Source: Actinoplanes lobatus (GTDB lineage Bacteria > Actinomycetota > Actinomycetes > Mycobacteriales > Micromonosporaceae). Taken from it: DNA of 64,000 nucleotides. The stretch is from the NCBI RefSeq assembly GCF_014205215.1, contig NZ_JACHNC010000001.1, positions 3,911,001 through 3,975,000 of the forward strand. The letters are read 5' to 3'. This document shows, one piece after another, positions 55,983-64,000 of this stretch. The notes beneath the pieces were generated by a model that was given only the letters and a program-made list of their open reading frames with translations, was not told the origin of the DNA and searched no databases. Positions within the stretch are counted from its first letter, which is position 1. Every line of letters begins with the position of its first letter. The translations under genes were made by a program, and so were the position numbers.

Positions 55983-58100
55983 ATGGCGCTAGACATCCCG
56001 CGACTCGACGGCCGATTCGAGGTCGTCAGCGACTACCAGCCCGCCGGTGACCAGCCGGCCGCGATCGACGACCTGGAGCGGCGGGCCCGGCGCGGCGACC
56101 GGCACACCGTCCTGCTCGGCGCCACCGGCACCGGTAAGAGCGCGACCACGGCCTGGCTCATCGAGCGGCTCCAGCGACCGGCCCTGGTGCTGGCGCCCAA
56201 CAAGACGCTCTGCGCCCAGCTCGCCAAGGAGTTCCGCGAGCTGCTGCCGAACAACGCGGTGGAGTATTTCGTCAGCTACTACGACTACTACCAGCCCGAG
56301 GCGTACATCGCCCAGACCGACACCTACATCGAGAAGGACTCCTCGATCAACGAGGAGGTGGAGCGGCTGCGCCACTCCGCCACCCGGTCGCTGCTGACCC
56401 GGCGCGACACGATCGTGGTCGCGACGGTCAGCGCCATCTACGGCCTCGGCACCCCGCAGGAGTACGTCAACATGGCCGCCCGGGTCAAGGTCGGTGAGGA
56501 GATCGACCGCGACAAGCTGCTGCGCAAGCTGGTCGACATCCAGTACACCCGCAACGACATGGCCTTCCAGCGTGGCACGTTCCGGGTCCGGGGCGACACC
56601 CTGGAGATCATCCCGGCCTACGAGGAACTCGCCATCCGGATCGAGCTGTTCGGCGACGAGGTGGAGAAGCTCTACTACCTGCACCCGCTCACCGGCGACG
56701 TGATCCGCGAGGTCGACGAGCTGATCATCTTCCCGGCCACGCACTACGGCGCCGGCCCGGAGCGGATGGAGCGGGCGACCCGCGACATCGAGGCCGAGCT
56801 GGAGGAGCGGCTCGCCGAGTTCGAGCGGCAGGGCAAGCTGCTCGAGGCTCAGCGGCTGCGGATGCGGACCACCTACGACCTCGAGATGATGCGGCAGGTC
56901 GGGTTCTGCAACGGCATCGAGAACTACTCGATGCACATGGACGGCCGGACGTTCGGGGAGCCCGCCTACACCCTGCTGGACTACTTCCCCGACGACTTCG
57001 TCACCGTCATCGACGAGTCGCACGTGACGATCCCGCAGATCGGCGGGATGTACGAGGGCGACGCCTCGCGGAAACGGATCCTCATCGAGCACGGCTTCCG
57101 CCTGCCCAGCGCCGCCGACAACCGGCCCCTGCGGTTCGACGAGTTCCTCGAGCGCGTCGGCCAGATGGTGTTCCTCTCCGCCACCCCCGGCAACTGGGAG
57201 ATGCAGCAGGCCCAGGGCGAGTTCGTCGAGCAGGTGATCCGCCCCACCGGCCTGGTCGACCCGCACGTCGTGGTGAAACCCACCAAGGGCCAGATCGACG
57301 ACCTGATGCACGAGATCAAACTGCGGACCGAGAAGGACGAGCGGGTCCTGGTCACCACCCTCACCAAGAAGATGGCCGAGGACCTCACCGACTATCTCCT
57401 GGAGAACGGGATCCGCGTCCGGTACCTGCACTCCGAGGTGGACACGCTGCGCCGCGTCGAGCTGCTCAAGGAGCTGCGCAAGGGCGACTACGACGTGCTG
57501 GTCGGCATCAACCTGCTCCGTGAGGGCCTCGACCTGCCCGAGGTCTCGCTGGTCGCCATCCTCGACGCCGACAAGGAGGGGTTCCTGCGCAGCGGCCGGT
57601 CCCTGATCCAGACCATCGGCCGGGCCGCACGGAACGTCTCCGGCGAGGTCCACATGTATGCCGACAAGATCACGCCGTCGATGCGGGACGCCATCGACGA
57701 GACCGAGCGGCGCCGGGCCAAGCAGATCGCCCACAACGAGGCCAACGGGATCAAGCCGCAGGCGCTGCGGAAGAAGATCCACGACATCCTGGACGACATC
57801 TACCGCGAGGCCGAGGACACCGACGAGGCGGTCGGCGGGCCGATGGTCGGCGGCGCGGGCCGGCAGATGTCCCGGGGCAAGGCGCCCGTCCCGGAGACCC
57901 GGTCGAAAGGCAGGGCGGCGGCCGCTCCGGCGCGCGCGGGCATGGCCCGGGCCGAGCTGGCCCAGCTCATCCAGGACCTCAACGAGCAGATGCTGGGGGC
58001 GGCCCGGGAGTTGCAGTTCGAGCTGGCCGCCCGGATCCGCGACGAGATCCACGACCTGAAGAAGGAGCTGCGCGGCATGGACGCGGCGGGGGTGAAATAG
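55983..58100 (+). CDS. uvrB: UvrABC system protein B
   Basis: The 705-residue damage-verification helicase of nucleotide excision repair. Walker A is [15 protein letters not shown] near residue 45, the DNA-clamping beta-hairpin is [21 protein letters not shown], DExx box VIDESHVT, and later motifs are [37 protein letters not shown] and QTIGRAARN. The C-terminal UVR motif that contacts UvrC lies near 665-700 ([25 protein letters not shown]). ATG 55983 matches the family N-terminus and the leaderless promoter. Confidence 0.97.
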   Translation: MALDIPRLDGRFEVVSDYQPAGDQPAAIDDLERRARRGDRHTVLLGATGTGKSATTAWLIERLQRPALVLAPNKTLCAQLAKEFRELLPNNAVEYFVSYYDYYQPEAYIAQTDTYIEKDSSINEEVERLRHSATRSLLTRRDTIVVATVSAIYGLGTPQEYVNMAARVKVGEEIDRDKLLRKLVDIQYTRNDMAFQRGTFRVRGDTLEIIPAYEELAIRIELFGDEVEKLYYLHPLTGDVIREVDELIIFPATHYGAGPERMERATRDIEAELEERLAEFERQGKLLEAQRLRMRTTYDLEMMRQVGFCNGIENYSMHMDGRTFGEPAYTLLDYFPDDFVTVIDESHVTIPQIGGMYEGDASRKRILIEHGFRLPSAADNRPLRFDEFLERVGQMVFLSATPGNWEMQQAQGEFVEQVIRPTGLVDPHVVVKPTKGQIDDLMHEIKLRTEKDERVLVTTLTKKMAEDLTDYLLENGIRVRYLHSEVDTLRRVELLKELRKGDYDVLVGINLLREGLDLPEVSLVAILDADKEGFLRSGRSLIQTIGRAARNVSGEVHMYADKITPSMRDAIDETERRRAKQIAHNEANGIKPQALRKKIHDILDDIYREAEDTDEAVGGPMVGGAGRQMSRGKAPVPETRSKGRAAAAPARAGMARAELAQLIQDLNEQMLGAARELQFELAARIRDEIHDLKKELRGMDAAGVK

Positions 58101-58182
58101 CCCTGATCCTGGTGGTCTCCGGCTGGTGGGCCCGCCCGAAGCGAGGCAGCGTGATCCACCCGACCGGCCTAGGCTGCTGTCC

Positions 58183-59430
58183 ATGACGGCTGTTCCCGAA
58201 GTGCCCGGTGTGATGCTGCCCGCTCCGGCCGGGCGATTCCGGGCGGTGGCGGAGGACGAGACGCCGGAGGCCGAGATCGCCGGGCTCGTCCGGCGCTGCT
58301 GGGCGGCCGACGGCGGGCTGCCGCTGGTGGTGGAGCCGTGGTTCCTGCGCGGGCGCTGGTTCGCTGCGGGGACGGTGCGGTTCGCCGTGCGGGCGGACGA
58401 CGGTGCTCTGATCGGGGCGGCCGCGGTCCGGCCCGCCGCGGACGGGCCGGTGATCACCGGCCTCGTCGACCCGGCGTTCCGGGGTCGCGGCATCGGCGGC
58501 CACCTGCTGGACACCGCCCTGGCCGCAGCGCGGGCCGAGACCCTGGCCGCAGCGCGGGCCGAGACCCTCGGCCCGCGGCCCCACACGGGCGCCGATGGTG
58601 CCCTCACACCCACGGAACCGGGCGCCGCGCCCGCCGCCCTCGGCGGTGGTGGTGGTCTTTCCGGCTCGGAGGGCGGTGACGGCTCTCTCGACTCGGCGAG
58701 CGGTGGTGGTCTTTCCGGCCCGGAGGGCGGTGAGGGTTCTCCTGACTCGGCGAGCGGTGGAGATCTTCCGGGACCGGAGGGCGGTGCTGGTGGACATGAC
58801 GTCACGGTGGAGAGTGAAGGGCTGACGGCCGGGGCCGGGGAGCTGTTCGTGGCCCGCGGGCTGCGGCGGTTCTTCGCCGAGGACGTGATGCGGATCGGGC
58901 TCGGGGCGGAGGCGGCGGGGCTCGGGGCGGAGGCGGCCGGGTCCGGGGCTGCGGAGGCCGCGGTGATCCGGTGGCCGGAGGGGACCGAGCTGGTCGAGTG
59001 GTCAGCCGGGACGGCCGGGCGATTCCACGCCGTGTATGCGGCGGCGTTCCGGGAGCGGCCCGGCTTTCCGGATCCGCCGGCCGCGGAGTGGATCGCGGAG
59101 AATGCGGAGGACGACGACTTCCGGCCCGCCTGGTCGCTGCTGGCCGTCCTGCCCGGTATCGGGGACGCCGGCTTCGTGACCGCGGCGGACGGCTGGATCG
59201 TGCAGGTCGGTGTCCTGCCTGTGGCCCGGGGAGTGGGTCTCGGCGGTGCGCTGGTCCGGGAGTCGCTGCGGCGGATGACCGGCGCGGGGGCGGGCGAGGC
59301 CTGGCTCTGCGTCAACGTCGACAACCCGGCCGCCGGGCTCTACCGCCGGCTCGGGTTCCAGGAGCACGGGCGCCGGGCCCGGTACCGGCGGCCCGGGCTC
59401 GACCCGGATCACGACTTCTTCACCGGCTGA
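58183..59430 (+). CDS. Double-GNAT acetyltransferase with a repeat-rich linker
   Basis: A 415-residue protein. The first GNAT half (residues 1-130) has motif A VDPAFRGRGIGGHLLDTAL. The second (about 280-415) has VGVLPVARGVGLGGALVRESL and WLCVNVDNPAAGLYRRLGFQEHG, so the layout resembles mycothiol-synthase-type tandem GNATs. Between them is a low-complexity linker with an 18-residue unit (GLSGSEGGDGSLDSASGG and two variants) present three times, preceded by an 8-residue duplication LAAARAET. A -10-like TAGGCT ends 7 nt before the ATG. The acceptor substrate is unknown. Confidence 0.83.
   Translation: MTAVPEVPGVMLPAPAGRFRAVAEDETPEAEIAGLVRRCWAADGGLPLVVEPWFLRGRWFAAGTVRFAVRADDGALIGAAAVRPAADGPVITGLVDPAFRGRGIGGHLLDTALAAARAETLAAARAETLGPRPHTGADGALTPTEPGAAPAALGGGGGLSGSEGGDGSLDSASGGGLSGPEGGEGSPDSASGGDLPGPEGGAGGHDVTVESEGLTAGAGELFVARGLRRFFAEDVMRIGLGAEAAGLGAEAAGSGAAEAAVIRWPEGTELVEWSAGTAGRFHAVYAAAFRERPGFPDPPAAEWIAENAEDDDFRPAWSLLAVLPGIGDAGFVTAADGWIVQVGVLPVARGVGLGGALVRESLRRMTGAGAGEAWLCVNVDNPAAGLYRRLGFQEHGRRARYRRPGLDPDHDFFTG
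58519..58566 (+). repeat. 24-bp duplication in GNAT gene
   Basis: Two exact adjacent copies of a 24-base unit (58519-58542 and 58543-58566) encode LAAARAET twice at the end of the first GNAT motif A helix. Confidence 0.85.
58654..58795 (+). repeat. 54-bp coding repeat in GNAT gene
   Basis: Three imperfect 54-base units beginning about 58654, 58708 and 58762 encode Gly/Ser/Glu-rich 18-residue repeats. All stay in frame. Confidence 0.85.
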
Positions 59431-59745
59431 CGCGACCACACCACGCACCGAACGGCACCCGGGCGTGCCGGCGATCAGTGGCGACCGCGAAGAACGTCGA
59501 TCAGTGTGACTTCGAGAACCATGTCGGCAAGCGTCCCAAACACACCGGATCGTCGGTGTACCAGTCTGTCGTAGCCGCTGGACTGCGAGGATTTCCGCAG
59601 GTCAGGGCGTAGTCTGAGGGGGCGGTCAGCGGCGGGGTCCGAGGACGCCAGAACAGCCTGGATGAGTGGTTTGGCCGCGAGCTGTGCCACTCCCTGTCCT
59701 CCCGGTGTGCCGATCGCGCCTCGGATGCGCAACAATGGCTGCTGT
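59431..59745. other. Intergenic 315 bp upstream of the manganese riboswitch
   Basis: No gene recognised. A 102-codon minus-strand frame here has no family resemblance and runs into the riboswitch. TAGTCT at 59610-59615 could be a -10 for the riboswitch-terC transcript. Confidence 0.4.
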
Positions 59746-59856
59746 GGGAGGGGAGTATTCCCCCGCTCCGGTCTCGTCAACACGGAACGCCTCTCGGGGC
59801 GGGCCCGGGGCCGGTGGTCACGGACCGTGCGTGGTTCGTGGCGGAAGAGACCTCCG
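59746..59856 (+). ncRNA. yybP-ykoY-type manganese riboswitch
   Basis: The 5' side GGGAGGGGAGTA, the internal CGTCAACA (59775-59782) and the 3' side AGAGACCTCC (59846-59855) reproduce the conserved L1, GUCAAC and closing AGACC elements of the yybP-ykoY class. P1 forms from GGAGG and CCTCC. It lies directly ahead of a TerC-family gene, the usual target of this Mn2+ sensor. GACCTCCG (59849-59856), the P1 3' strand, is also complementary to CGGAGGTC (59919-59926), the terC ribosome site, suggesting translational control. Confidence 0.78.
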
Positions 59857-59930
59857 ACAGTCGCACGTCGCTGTTCTCGCTCCGGTCAGGGGTGGGTGCA
59901 GCGACGACCCGTGTCTGCCGGAGGTCCTCG

Positions 59931-60932
59931 TTGAACGTTTCCGCCTGGGTCTGGGTCGCCACCCTGGTCGCCCTCGTCGCTGTGCTAGCCGTCGATCTGC
60001 TCATCATCGGCCGCCGGCCACACGAGCCCAGCATGAAGGAAGCGGGAGGCTGGGTCGCGTTCTACGTCGGCCTCGCCGTGCTCTTCGGCATCGGGCTCTG
60101 GCTGGCCGCGGGCGGGCAGGCGGCCGGTGAGTTCTACACCGGCTGGCTCACCGAGTATTCGCTGAGCGTCGACAACCTGTTCGTCTTCGTGATCATCATG
60201 GCCCGCTTCGCGGTCCCGCGGCACCTGCAACAGAAGGTGCTGCTGATCGGCATCGTGCTGGCGCTCGTCATGCGTGGCGCGTTCATCGCCGCCGGCGCCG
60301 CCCTGATCTCGCAGTTCTCCTGGGTCTTCTACATCTTCGGCGCCTTCCTCGTCTACACCGCGATCACGCTGGTCAAGGGCGGGGAGAACGACGAGGACGA
60401 CTTCAAGGAGAACATCCTGATCCGCTGGGCGAAGCGGGCGCTGCCGCTCTCCTCGTCCTTCGGCGACGGCCGGTTCAGCCTCGTCACCGAGGCCGGCAAG
60501 CGGCTGTTCACCCCGATGCTCATCGTGATGATCGCGATCGGCACCACCGACCTGATCTTCGCGCTCGACTCGATCCCGGCGATCTTCGGCATCACGAAGG
60601 AGCCGTACCTCGTCTTCACCGCGAACGTGTTCGCGCTGATGGGCCTGCGCCAGCTGTACTTCCTGCTCGGCGGCCTGCTCGAGCGTCTCGTCTACCTCAA
60701 CATCGGTCTCGCCGTGGTGCTCGCCTTCATCGGCGTGAAGCTGGTCCTCGAGGCCCTGCACACGAACAACCTGCCGTTCCTGCACGGCGGTCAGCCCTTC
60801 CACTGGGCTCCGGAGATCCCGATCTGGCTCTCCCTGCTGGTCATCCTCGGCACCCTGGCTGTCGCCACGGTCGCCAGCCTGGCCAAATCCTCCCGCGACC
60901 GGAAACGGGAACTGATCACCGCCGAGCGCTGA
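59931..60932 (+). CDS. TerC/Alx-family manganese exporter-like membrane protein
   Basis: A 333-residue membrane protein with about nine helices. EYSLSVDNLFVFVIIMARF and TTDLIFALDSIPAIFGITKEPYLVFTANVFA are the two acidic D-N/D-S motifs that define TerC/Alx proteins and probably bind the metal. RQLYFLLGGLLERLVYL follows. TTG 59931 after GGAGG-TCCTCG was chosen because the ATG-initiated longer frame would translate the riboswitch. Riboswitch control supports Mn2+ export, possibly during metallation of secreted enzymes. Confidence 0.92.
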   Translation: MNVSAWVWVATLVALVAVLAVDLLIIGRRPHEPSMKEAGGWVAFYVGLAVLFGIGLWLAAGGQAAGEFYTGWLTEYSLSVDNLFVFVIIMARFAVPRHLQQKVLLIGIVLALVMRGAFIAAGAALISQFSWVFYIFGAFLVYTAITLVKGGENDEDDFKENILIRWAKRALPLSSSFGDGRFSLVTEAGKRLFTPMLIVMIAIGTTDLIFALDSIPAIFGITKEPYLVFTANVFALMGLRQLYFLLGGLLERLVYLNIGLAVVLAFIGVKLVLEALHTNNLPFLHGGQPFHWAPEIPIWLSLLVILGTLAVATVASLAKSSRDRKRELITAER

Positions 60933-60949
60933 CGACCCGATCAACCCAC

Positions 60950-60984
60950 GCGAGGCCCGAGCGACCCTGTCGCCCGGGCCTCGC
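60950..60984 (+). terminator. terC terminator
   Basis: GCGAGGCCCGAGCGAC (60950-60965) and GTCGCCCGGGCCTCGC (60969-60984) pair with a single mismatch around CCT, followed by CCTTT. Confidence 0.8.
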
Positions 60985-61189
60985 CCTTTGCGCCTTGGCA
61001 GCCCGGATCACACGGAAGGCCCCGTGAGAGCGGCCGGGCCGGGGTCCGCACTCGGCAAGAGTGTGAGAAGGCGCGAGCGGTGGGGCGGTTCGGAGTGCGC
61101 GGGGGGAGTGCTCCGGGGGTACCCCGACGGGTTTTGAAGAGAGCGAGAGAAGCGCTCAGGGCGACGGTGATCCATCGCCACGCAAGGTC

Positions 61190-61255
61190 TTGGGCGGGGG
61201 ACGGCCCACGGAGGGACCAAGCCTGACCGCCCGGAGGGGGCCGTCCCCCGCCCAA
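61190..61255. repeat. Long 18-bp perfect inverted repeat
   Basis: TTGGGCGGGGGACGGCCC (61190-61207) pairs perfectly with GGGCCGTCCCCCGCCCAA (61238-61255) around a 30-nt loop. It lies between the terC and typA terminators in a 427-bp convergent gap that has no gene. Confidence 0.8.
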
Positions 61256-61315
61256 AACCGTCCCAGGGTGACGGAACCCCAGGAAGAGCGGCGGCGAAAG
61301 AAGGGGCGGCAAGGA

Positions 61316-61343
61316 AAGAGCCCGCCCCGAAGGGCGGGCTCTT
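61316..61343 (-). terminator. typA terminator
   Basis: AAGAGCCCGCCC (61316-61327) and GGGCGGGCTCTT (61332-61343) form a perfect 12-bp stem with a CGAA loop, 16 bp past the typA stop. Confidence 0.88.
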
Positions 61344-61359
61344 CACCGAAAGCGGGCGC

Positions 61360-63231
61360 TTACTGGTGCTTGCGGCGGGCCGCGGCGCGACCGCGGGCCG
61401 TCTGGTCGAGGACGACCTTGCGGATGCGGACCGCGGCCGGGGTGACCTCGACGCACTCGTCCTCGCGGCAGAACTCCAGGGACTGCTCCAGGGACAGCTT
61501 GCGCGGCGGGATCACCTTCTCGGTGTTGTCCGCGCTGGCCGCACGCATGTTGGTGAGTTTCTTCTCCTTGGTGATGTTGACGTCCATGTCGTCGTCACGG
61601 GAGTTCTCACCGACGATCATGCCTTCGTACACCTCGGTGGCGGGCTCGACGAAGAGCTGCCCGCGTTCCTGGATGTTGATCATCGCGAAGGCGGTGACAG
61701 CGCCGGCCCGGTCGGCCACGAGGGAGCCGTTCTGGCGGGTGCGCAGCTCGCCGAACCACGGCTCGTAGGCCTCGAACAGGTGGTGCATGATGCCGGTGCC
61801 GCGGGTCTCGGTGAGGAACTCGGTCCGGAAGCCGATCAGGCCACGGGCAGGGACGAGCCACTCCATGCGGAGCCAGCCGGTGCCGTGGTTGATCAGCTCC
61901 TCCATGCGGCCCTTGCGGGTGGAGAGCAGCTGGGTGATGGCGCCCATGTACTCGTCGGGGGCGTCGATGGTGAGGCGCTCGACCGGCTCGTGGACCTTGC
62001 CGTTGATGGTCTTGGTGACGACCTGCGGCTTGCCCACGGTGAGCTCGTAGTTCTCCCGGCGCATCTGCTCGACCAGGATGGCGAGGGCCAGCTCGCCACG
62101 GCCCTGGACCTCCCACGCGTCGGGACGGTCGGTCGGCAGGACGCGCAGCGACACGTTGCCGATGAGCTCCTTGTCGAGGCGGTCCTTGACCATGCGGGCG
62201 GTGACCTTGGCGCCCTTGACCTTGCCGACCATCGGCGACGTGTTGGTGCCGATGACCATCGAGATGGCCGGCTCGTCGACGGTGATCAGGGGGAGCGGGA
62301 TCGGGTTCTCCGCGTCGGCGAGGGTCTCACCGATCATGATCTCGGGGATGCCGGCGAGGGCGATGATGTCGCCGGGGCCGGCGCTCTCGGCGGGCTTGCG
62401 CTCCAGGCCCTCGGTGACGAGCAGCTCGGAGATGCGCACGTTGCTGATGGTGCCGTCGGTCTTGCACCAGGCGACGGTCTGGCCCTTGCGGATGGTGCCC
62501 TCGTGGACGCGGCAGAGCGCGAGACGGCCGAGGAACGGCGAGGCGTCGAGGTTGACGACGTGCGCCTGCAGCGGGGCGTCCTCATGGAACTTCGGCGCCG
62601 GGATGGTGTCGAGGATGGTGCTGAACAGCACGTCGAGGGAGTCGCTGTCCTCGGGGACGGTGCCGTCCTTGGGCTGGGTCAGCGAGGCGATGCCGTCGCG
62701 GGCGCAGGCGTAGACGATCGGGAACTCGATCTGGTGCTCGTCGGCGTCGAGGTCGAGGAAGAGCTCGTACGTCTCGTCGACGACCTCCTTGATCCGCGCG
62801 TCCGGCCGGTCCACCTTGTTGATGATCAGGATGATCGGCAGCTTGGCGGCCAGGGCCTTGCGCAGCACGAAGCGGGTCTGCGGCAGCGGGCCCTCGGAGG
62901 CGTCCACCAACAGGGCGACGCCGTCGACCATGGTCAGGCCGCGCTCGACCTCACCGCCGAAGTCGGCGTGGCCGGGGGTGTCGATGATGTTGATGGTGAC
63001 GGCTTCGCCCTCGGCGGGCTGGTAGCTGATCGCCGTGTTCTTGGCGAGAATGGTGATGCCCTTTTCCCGCTCCAGGTCCATGGAGTCCATGACGCGGTCG
63101 GCCATCTCGCCACGCGCGTGGGACTGGCTGCCCTGGCGCAGCATGGCGTCGACCAGGGTGGTTTTGCCATGGTCGACGTGAGCGATGATGGCGACGTTGC
63201 GTAGGTCGGTGCGGGTCTGCATGAGGTCCAT
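61360..63231 (-). CDS. typA: Ribosome-associated GTPase TypA/BipA
   Basis: A 623-residue translational GTPase for ribosome assembly and stress adaptation. G1 is [15 protein letters not shown], the switch is EREKGITI, G3 is [12 protein letters not shown] and G4 is NKVDRPDA. The TypA-specific C-terminal region includes [42 protein letters not shown] and the [25 protein letters not shown] motif. Translation may begin at 63231 (MDLMQTR) or 63222 (MQTRTDLRN); no clear ribosome site decides. A perfect terminator follows. Confidence 0.96.
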   Translation of the reverse strand: MDLMQTRTDLRNVAIIAHVDHGKTTLVDAMLRQGSQSHARGEMADRVMDSMDLEREKGITILAKNTAISYQPAEGEAVTINIIDTPGHADFGGEVERGLTMVDGVALLVDASEGPLPQTRFVLRKALAAKLPIILIINKVDRPDARIKEVVDETYELFLDLDADEHQIEFPIVYACARDGIASLTQPKDGTVPEDSDSLDVLFSTILDTIPAPKFHEDAPLQAHVVNLDASPFLGRLALCRVHEGTIRKGQTVAWCKTDGTISNVRISELLVTEGLERKPAESAGPGDIIALAGIPEIMIGETLADAENPIPLPLITVDEPAISMVIGTNTSPMVGKVKGAKVTARMVKDRLDKELIGNVSLRVLPTDRPDAWEVQGRGELALAILVEQMRRENYELTVGKPQVVTKTINGKVHEPVERLTIDAPDEYMGAITQLLSTRKGRMEELINHGTGWLRMEWLVPARGLIGFRTEFLTETRGTGIMHHLFEAYEPWFGELRTRQNGSLVADRAGAVTAFAMINIQERGQLFVEPATEVYEGMIVGENSRDDDMDVNITKEKKLTNMRAASADNTEKVIPPRKLSLEQSLEFCREDECVEVTPAAVRIRKVVLDQTARGRAAARRKHQ

Positions 63232-63372
63232 TGTTCCCGGCTCAGGTTGCCGATCGTGACACGGGGTCAAGACCCGAATCTTGTGGTCTTCTGTCCGTTT
63301 TTCAGTCTCCCGAGATCATCTGATCACTGTTAACGTCCTTCATCGATGTATCACGGGGGAAGGTCTGCATCG

Positions 63373-64000
63373 ATGAAAAAACGCATCAACCTGGTCGCGG
63401 CGGTCACGGCGCTGGTCGTGACGGCGGGCTGCGGACTGGCCGGTGCCAGCGAGAACGGGAACGATCCGGTGGGCGCACCGCCGGTGTCGGTGGCGCCCGC
63501 CACAACCGAGCCGGTGATCGAGGAGACGACGGCCGCGCCGGTGGAGACCACGACGAAGCCGAAGCCGACGAAGAAGGCCACCAAGTCGCCGACGGCCAGT
63601 GCGAGCCCGGTCCAGACGGACTGGAGTCAGGTTCCGGACTGTTTCAGCTACGAGGGCAAGAACATCTCCAAGGCCAAGGCCAAGGCGGCTCTCAAGAAGG
63701 CGTCCGGCCGGATCTACTGGCGCACCGAGGCGCCCCAGCTGAAGCTCAACTTCACCCTGGTCAAGGCGGTGTCCTGGCAGGAGAGCGGCTGGCAGAGCGC
63801 GATCAAGAACTGTGACGAGGGCTTCGGTCTCATGCAGGTGATGCCGGACACGCTGGACCATATGAACCAGCGGTTCGGCCTGGACTATGACGCGAACGGG
63901 AACTATCAGGACAACGCGTACGCCGGGGCGAACTACCTGGCCTGGCTGACCCGGTACTTCGGGGACAACTACTTCAAGGAGAGTTACGACCTGAGCCCCT
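63373..64000 (+). CDS. Lytic transglycosylase lipoprotein, 3' end beyond the window
   Basis: Open to the end of the window (209 codons seen). Signal peptide INLVAAVTALVVTAGC with lipobox Cys20, a Thr/Pro/Lys-rich linker (VETTTKPKPTKKATK) that may span the wall, then an SLT/transglycosylase domain. Its catalytic glutamate is Glu137 in AVSWQESGWQ, followed by GFGLMQVMPDT and NAYAGANYLAWL, the G-L-M-Q-V-M-P motif of the fold. It probably cleaves peptidoglycan. ATG 63373 is preceded by GGGGGAAGG. Confidence 0.85.
   Translation, partial: MKKRINLVAAVTALVVTAGCGLAGASENGNDPVGAPPVSVAPATTEPVIEETTAAPVETTTKPKPTKKATKSPTASASPVQTDWSQVPDCFSYEGKNISKAKAKAALKKASGRIYWRTEAPQLKLNFTLVKAVSWQESGWQSAIKNCDEGFGLMQVMPDTLDHMNQRFGLDYDANGNYQDNAYAGANYLAWLTRYFGDNYFKESYDLSP

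Noticed and set aside
55989..59324. 1111-codon minus-strand ORF across uvrB and the GNAT gene
   Set aside because: Shadow frame; both plus-strand genes have complete family motifs.
59475..59783. 102-codon minus-strand ORF upstream of terC
   Set aside because: No family features, and it overlaps the riboswitch, which explains the conserved sequence better.
59814..59930. N-terminal extension of terC from 59814
   Set aside because: It would translate the riboswitch; the sequence is not membrane-like and TTG 59931 has GGAGG upstream.

Overview
The window is very GC-rich, dense actinobacterial chromosome. Gene order (split his/trp cluster, gltBD-pyk-tesB-pdtaR, livJHMGF-polA, rpsA-coaE-uvrB), PriA in place of separate HisA and TrpF, frequent GTG/TTG starts, 4-nt stop/start overlaps and leaderless TANNNT promoters fit Micromonosporaceae, most likely an Actinoplanes relative. 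The organism is inferred from gene content only.

Layout. 1-4.3 kb: hisH, a small membrane protein, priA (hisA) and hisF, with a divergent LysR/EamA exporter pair inserted between priA and hisF. 4.3-12.7 kb: accessory metabolism and transport (yczE-like membrane protein with its MocR regulator, PPOX protein, acyl-CoA ligase, PfkB kinase, APC permease, TIGR03085 protein). 12.8-16.3 kb: a heterodimeric ABC exporter. 16.4-17.9 kb: stand-alone rpsD divergent from a HugZ/DUF2470 protein across two iron-box-like sites. 18-25.8 kb: a low-complexity protein, then hisI-trpE-Trp membrane protein and trpCBA. 25.8-29.3 kb: lgt, a FAD monooxygenase and a GNAT protein. 29.5-38.3 kb: gltBD, pyk, tesB. 38.3-40.5 kb: a palindromic repeat array, a DUF308 protein, an amber-interrupted HTH/LAGLIDADG-like gene and an unusual tRNA with a leucine anticodon. 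40.6-47.5 kb: pdtaR-like ANTAR regulator, a lipoprotein and the branched-chain amino-acid ABC operon. 47.6-58.1 kb: polA, arsR, DUF2945/DUF3140, a methyltransferase, rpsA, coaE-grpB and uvrB. 58.2-64 kb: a repeat-bearing double GNAT protein, a terC gene behind a yybP-ykoY-type manganese riboswitch, typA, and the start of a lytic transglycosylase lipoprotein.

The genes work together in histidine and tryptophan synthesis (no trpF is present, so PriA is expected to serve both pathways), ammonia assimilation and lower glycolysis, branched-chain amino-acid uptake, and DNA repair/replication. The most notable regulatory signals are matching PafBC-type (RecA-NDp) promoters in front of both polA and uvrB; a manganese riboswitch whose P1 strand is complementary to the terC Shine-Dalgarno; paired iron boxes at rpsD/DUF2470; and paired MocR boxes at yczE. 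The strangest locus is 39.6-40.5 kb: a 73-nt tRNA with leucine anticodon CAA but no long variable arm, and 36 nt downstream on the same strand a homing-endonuclease-like gene with an in-frame TAG at codon 39.
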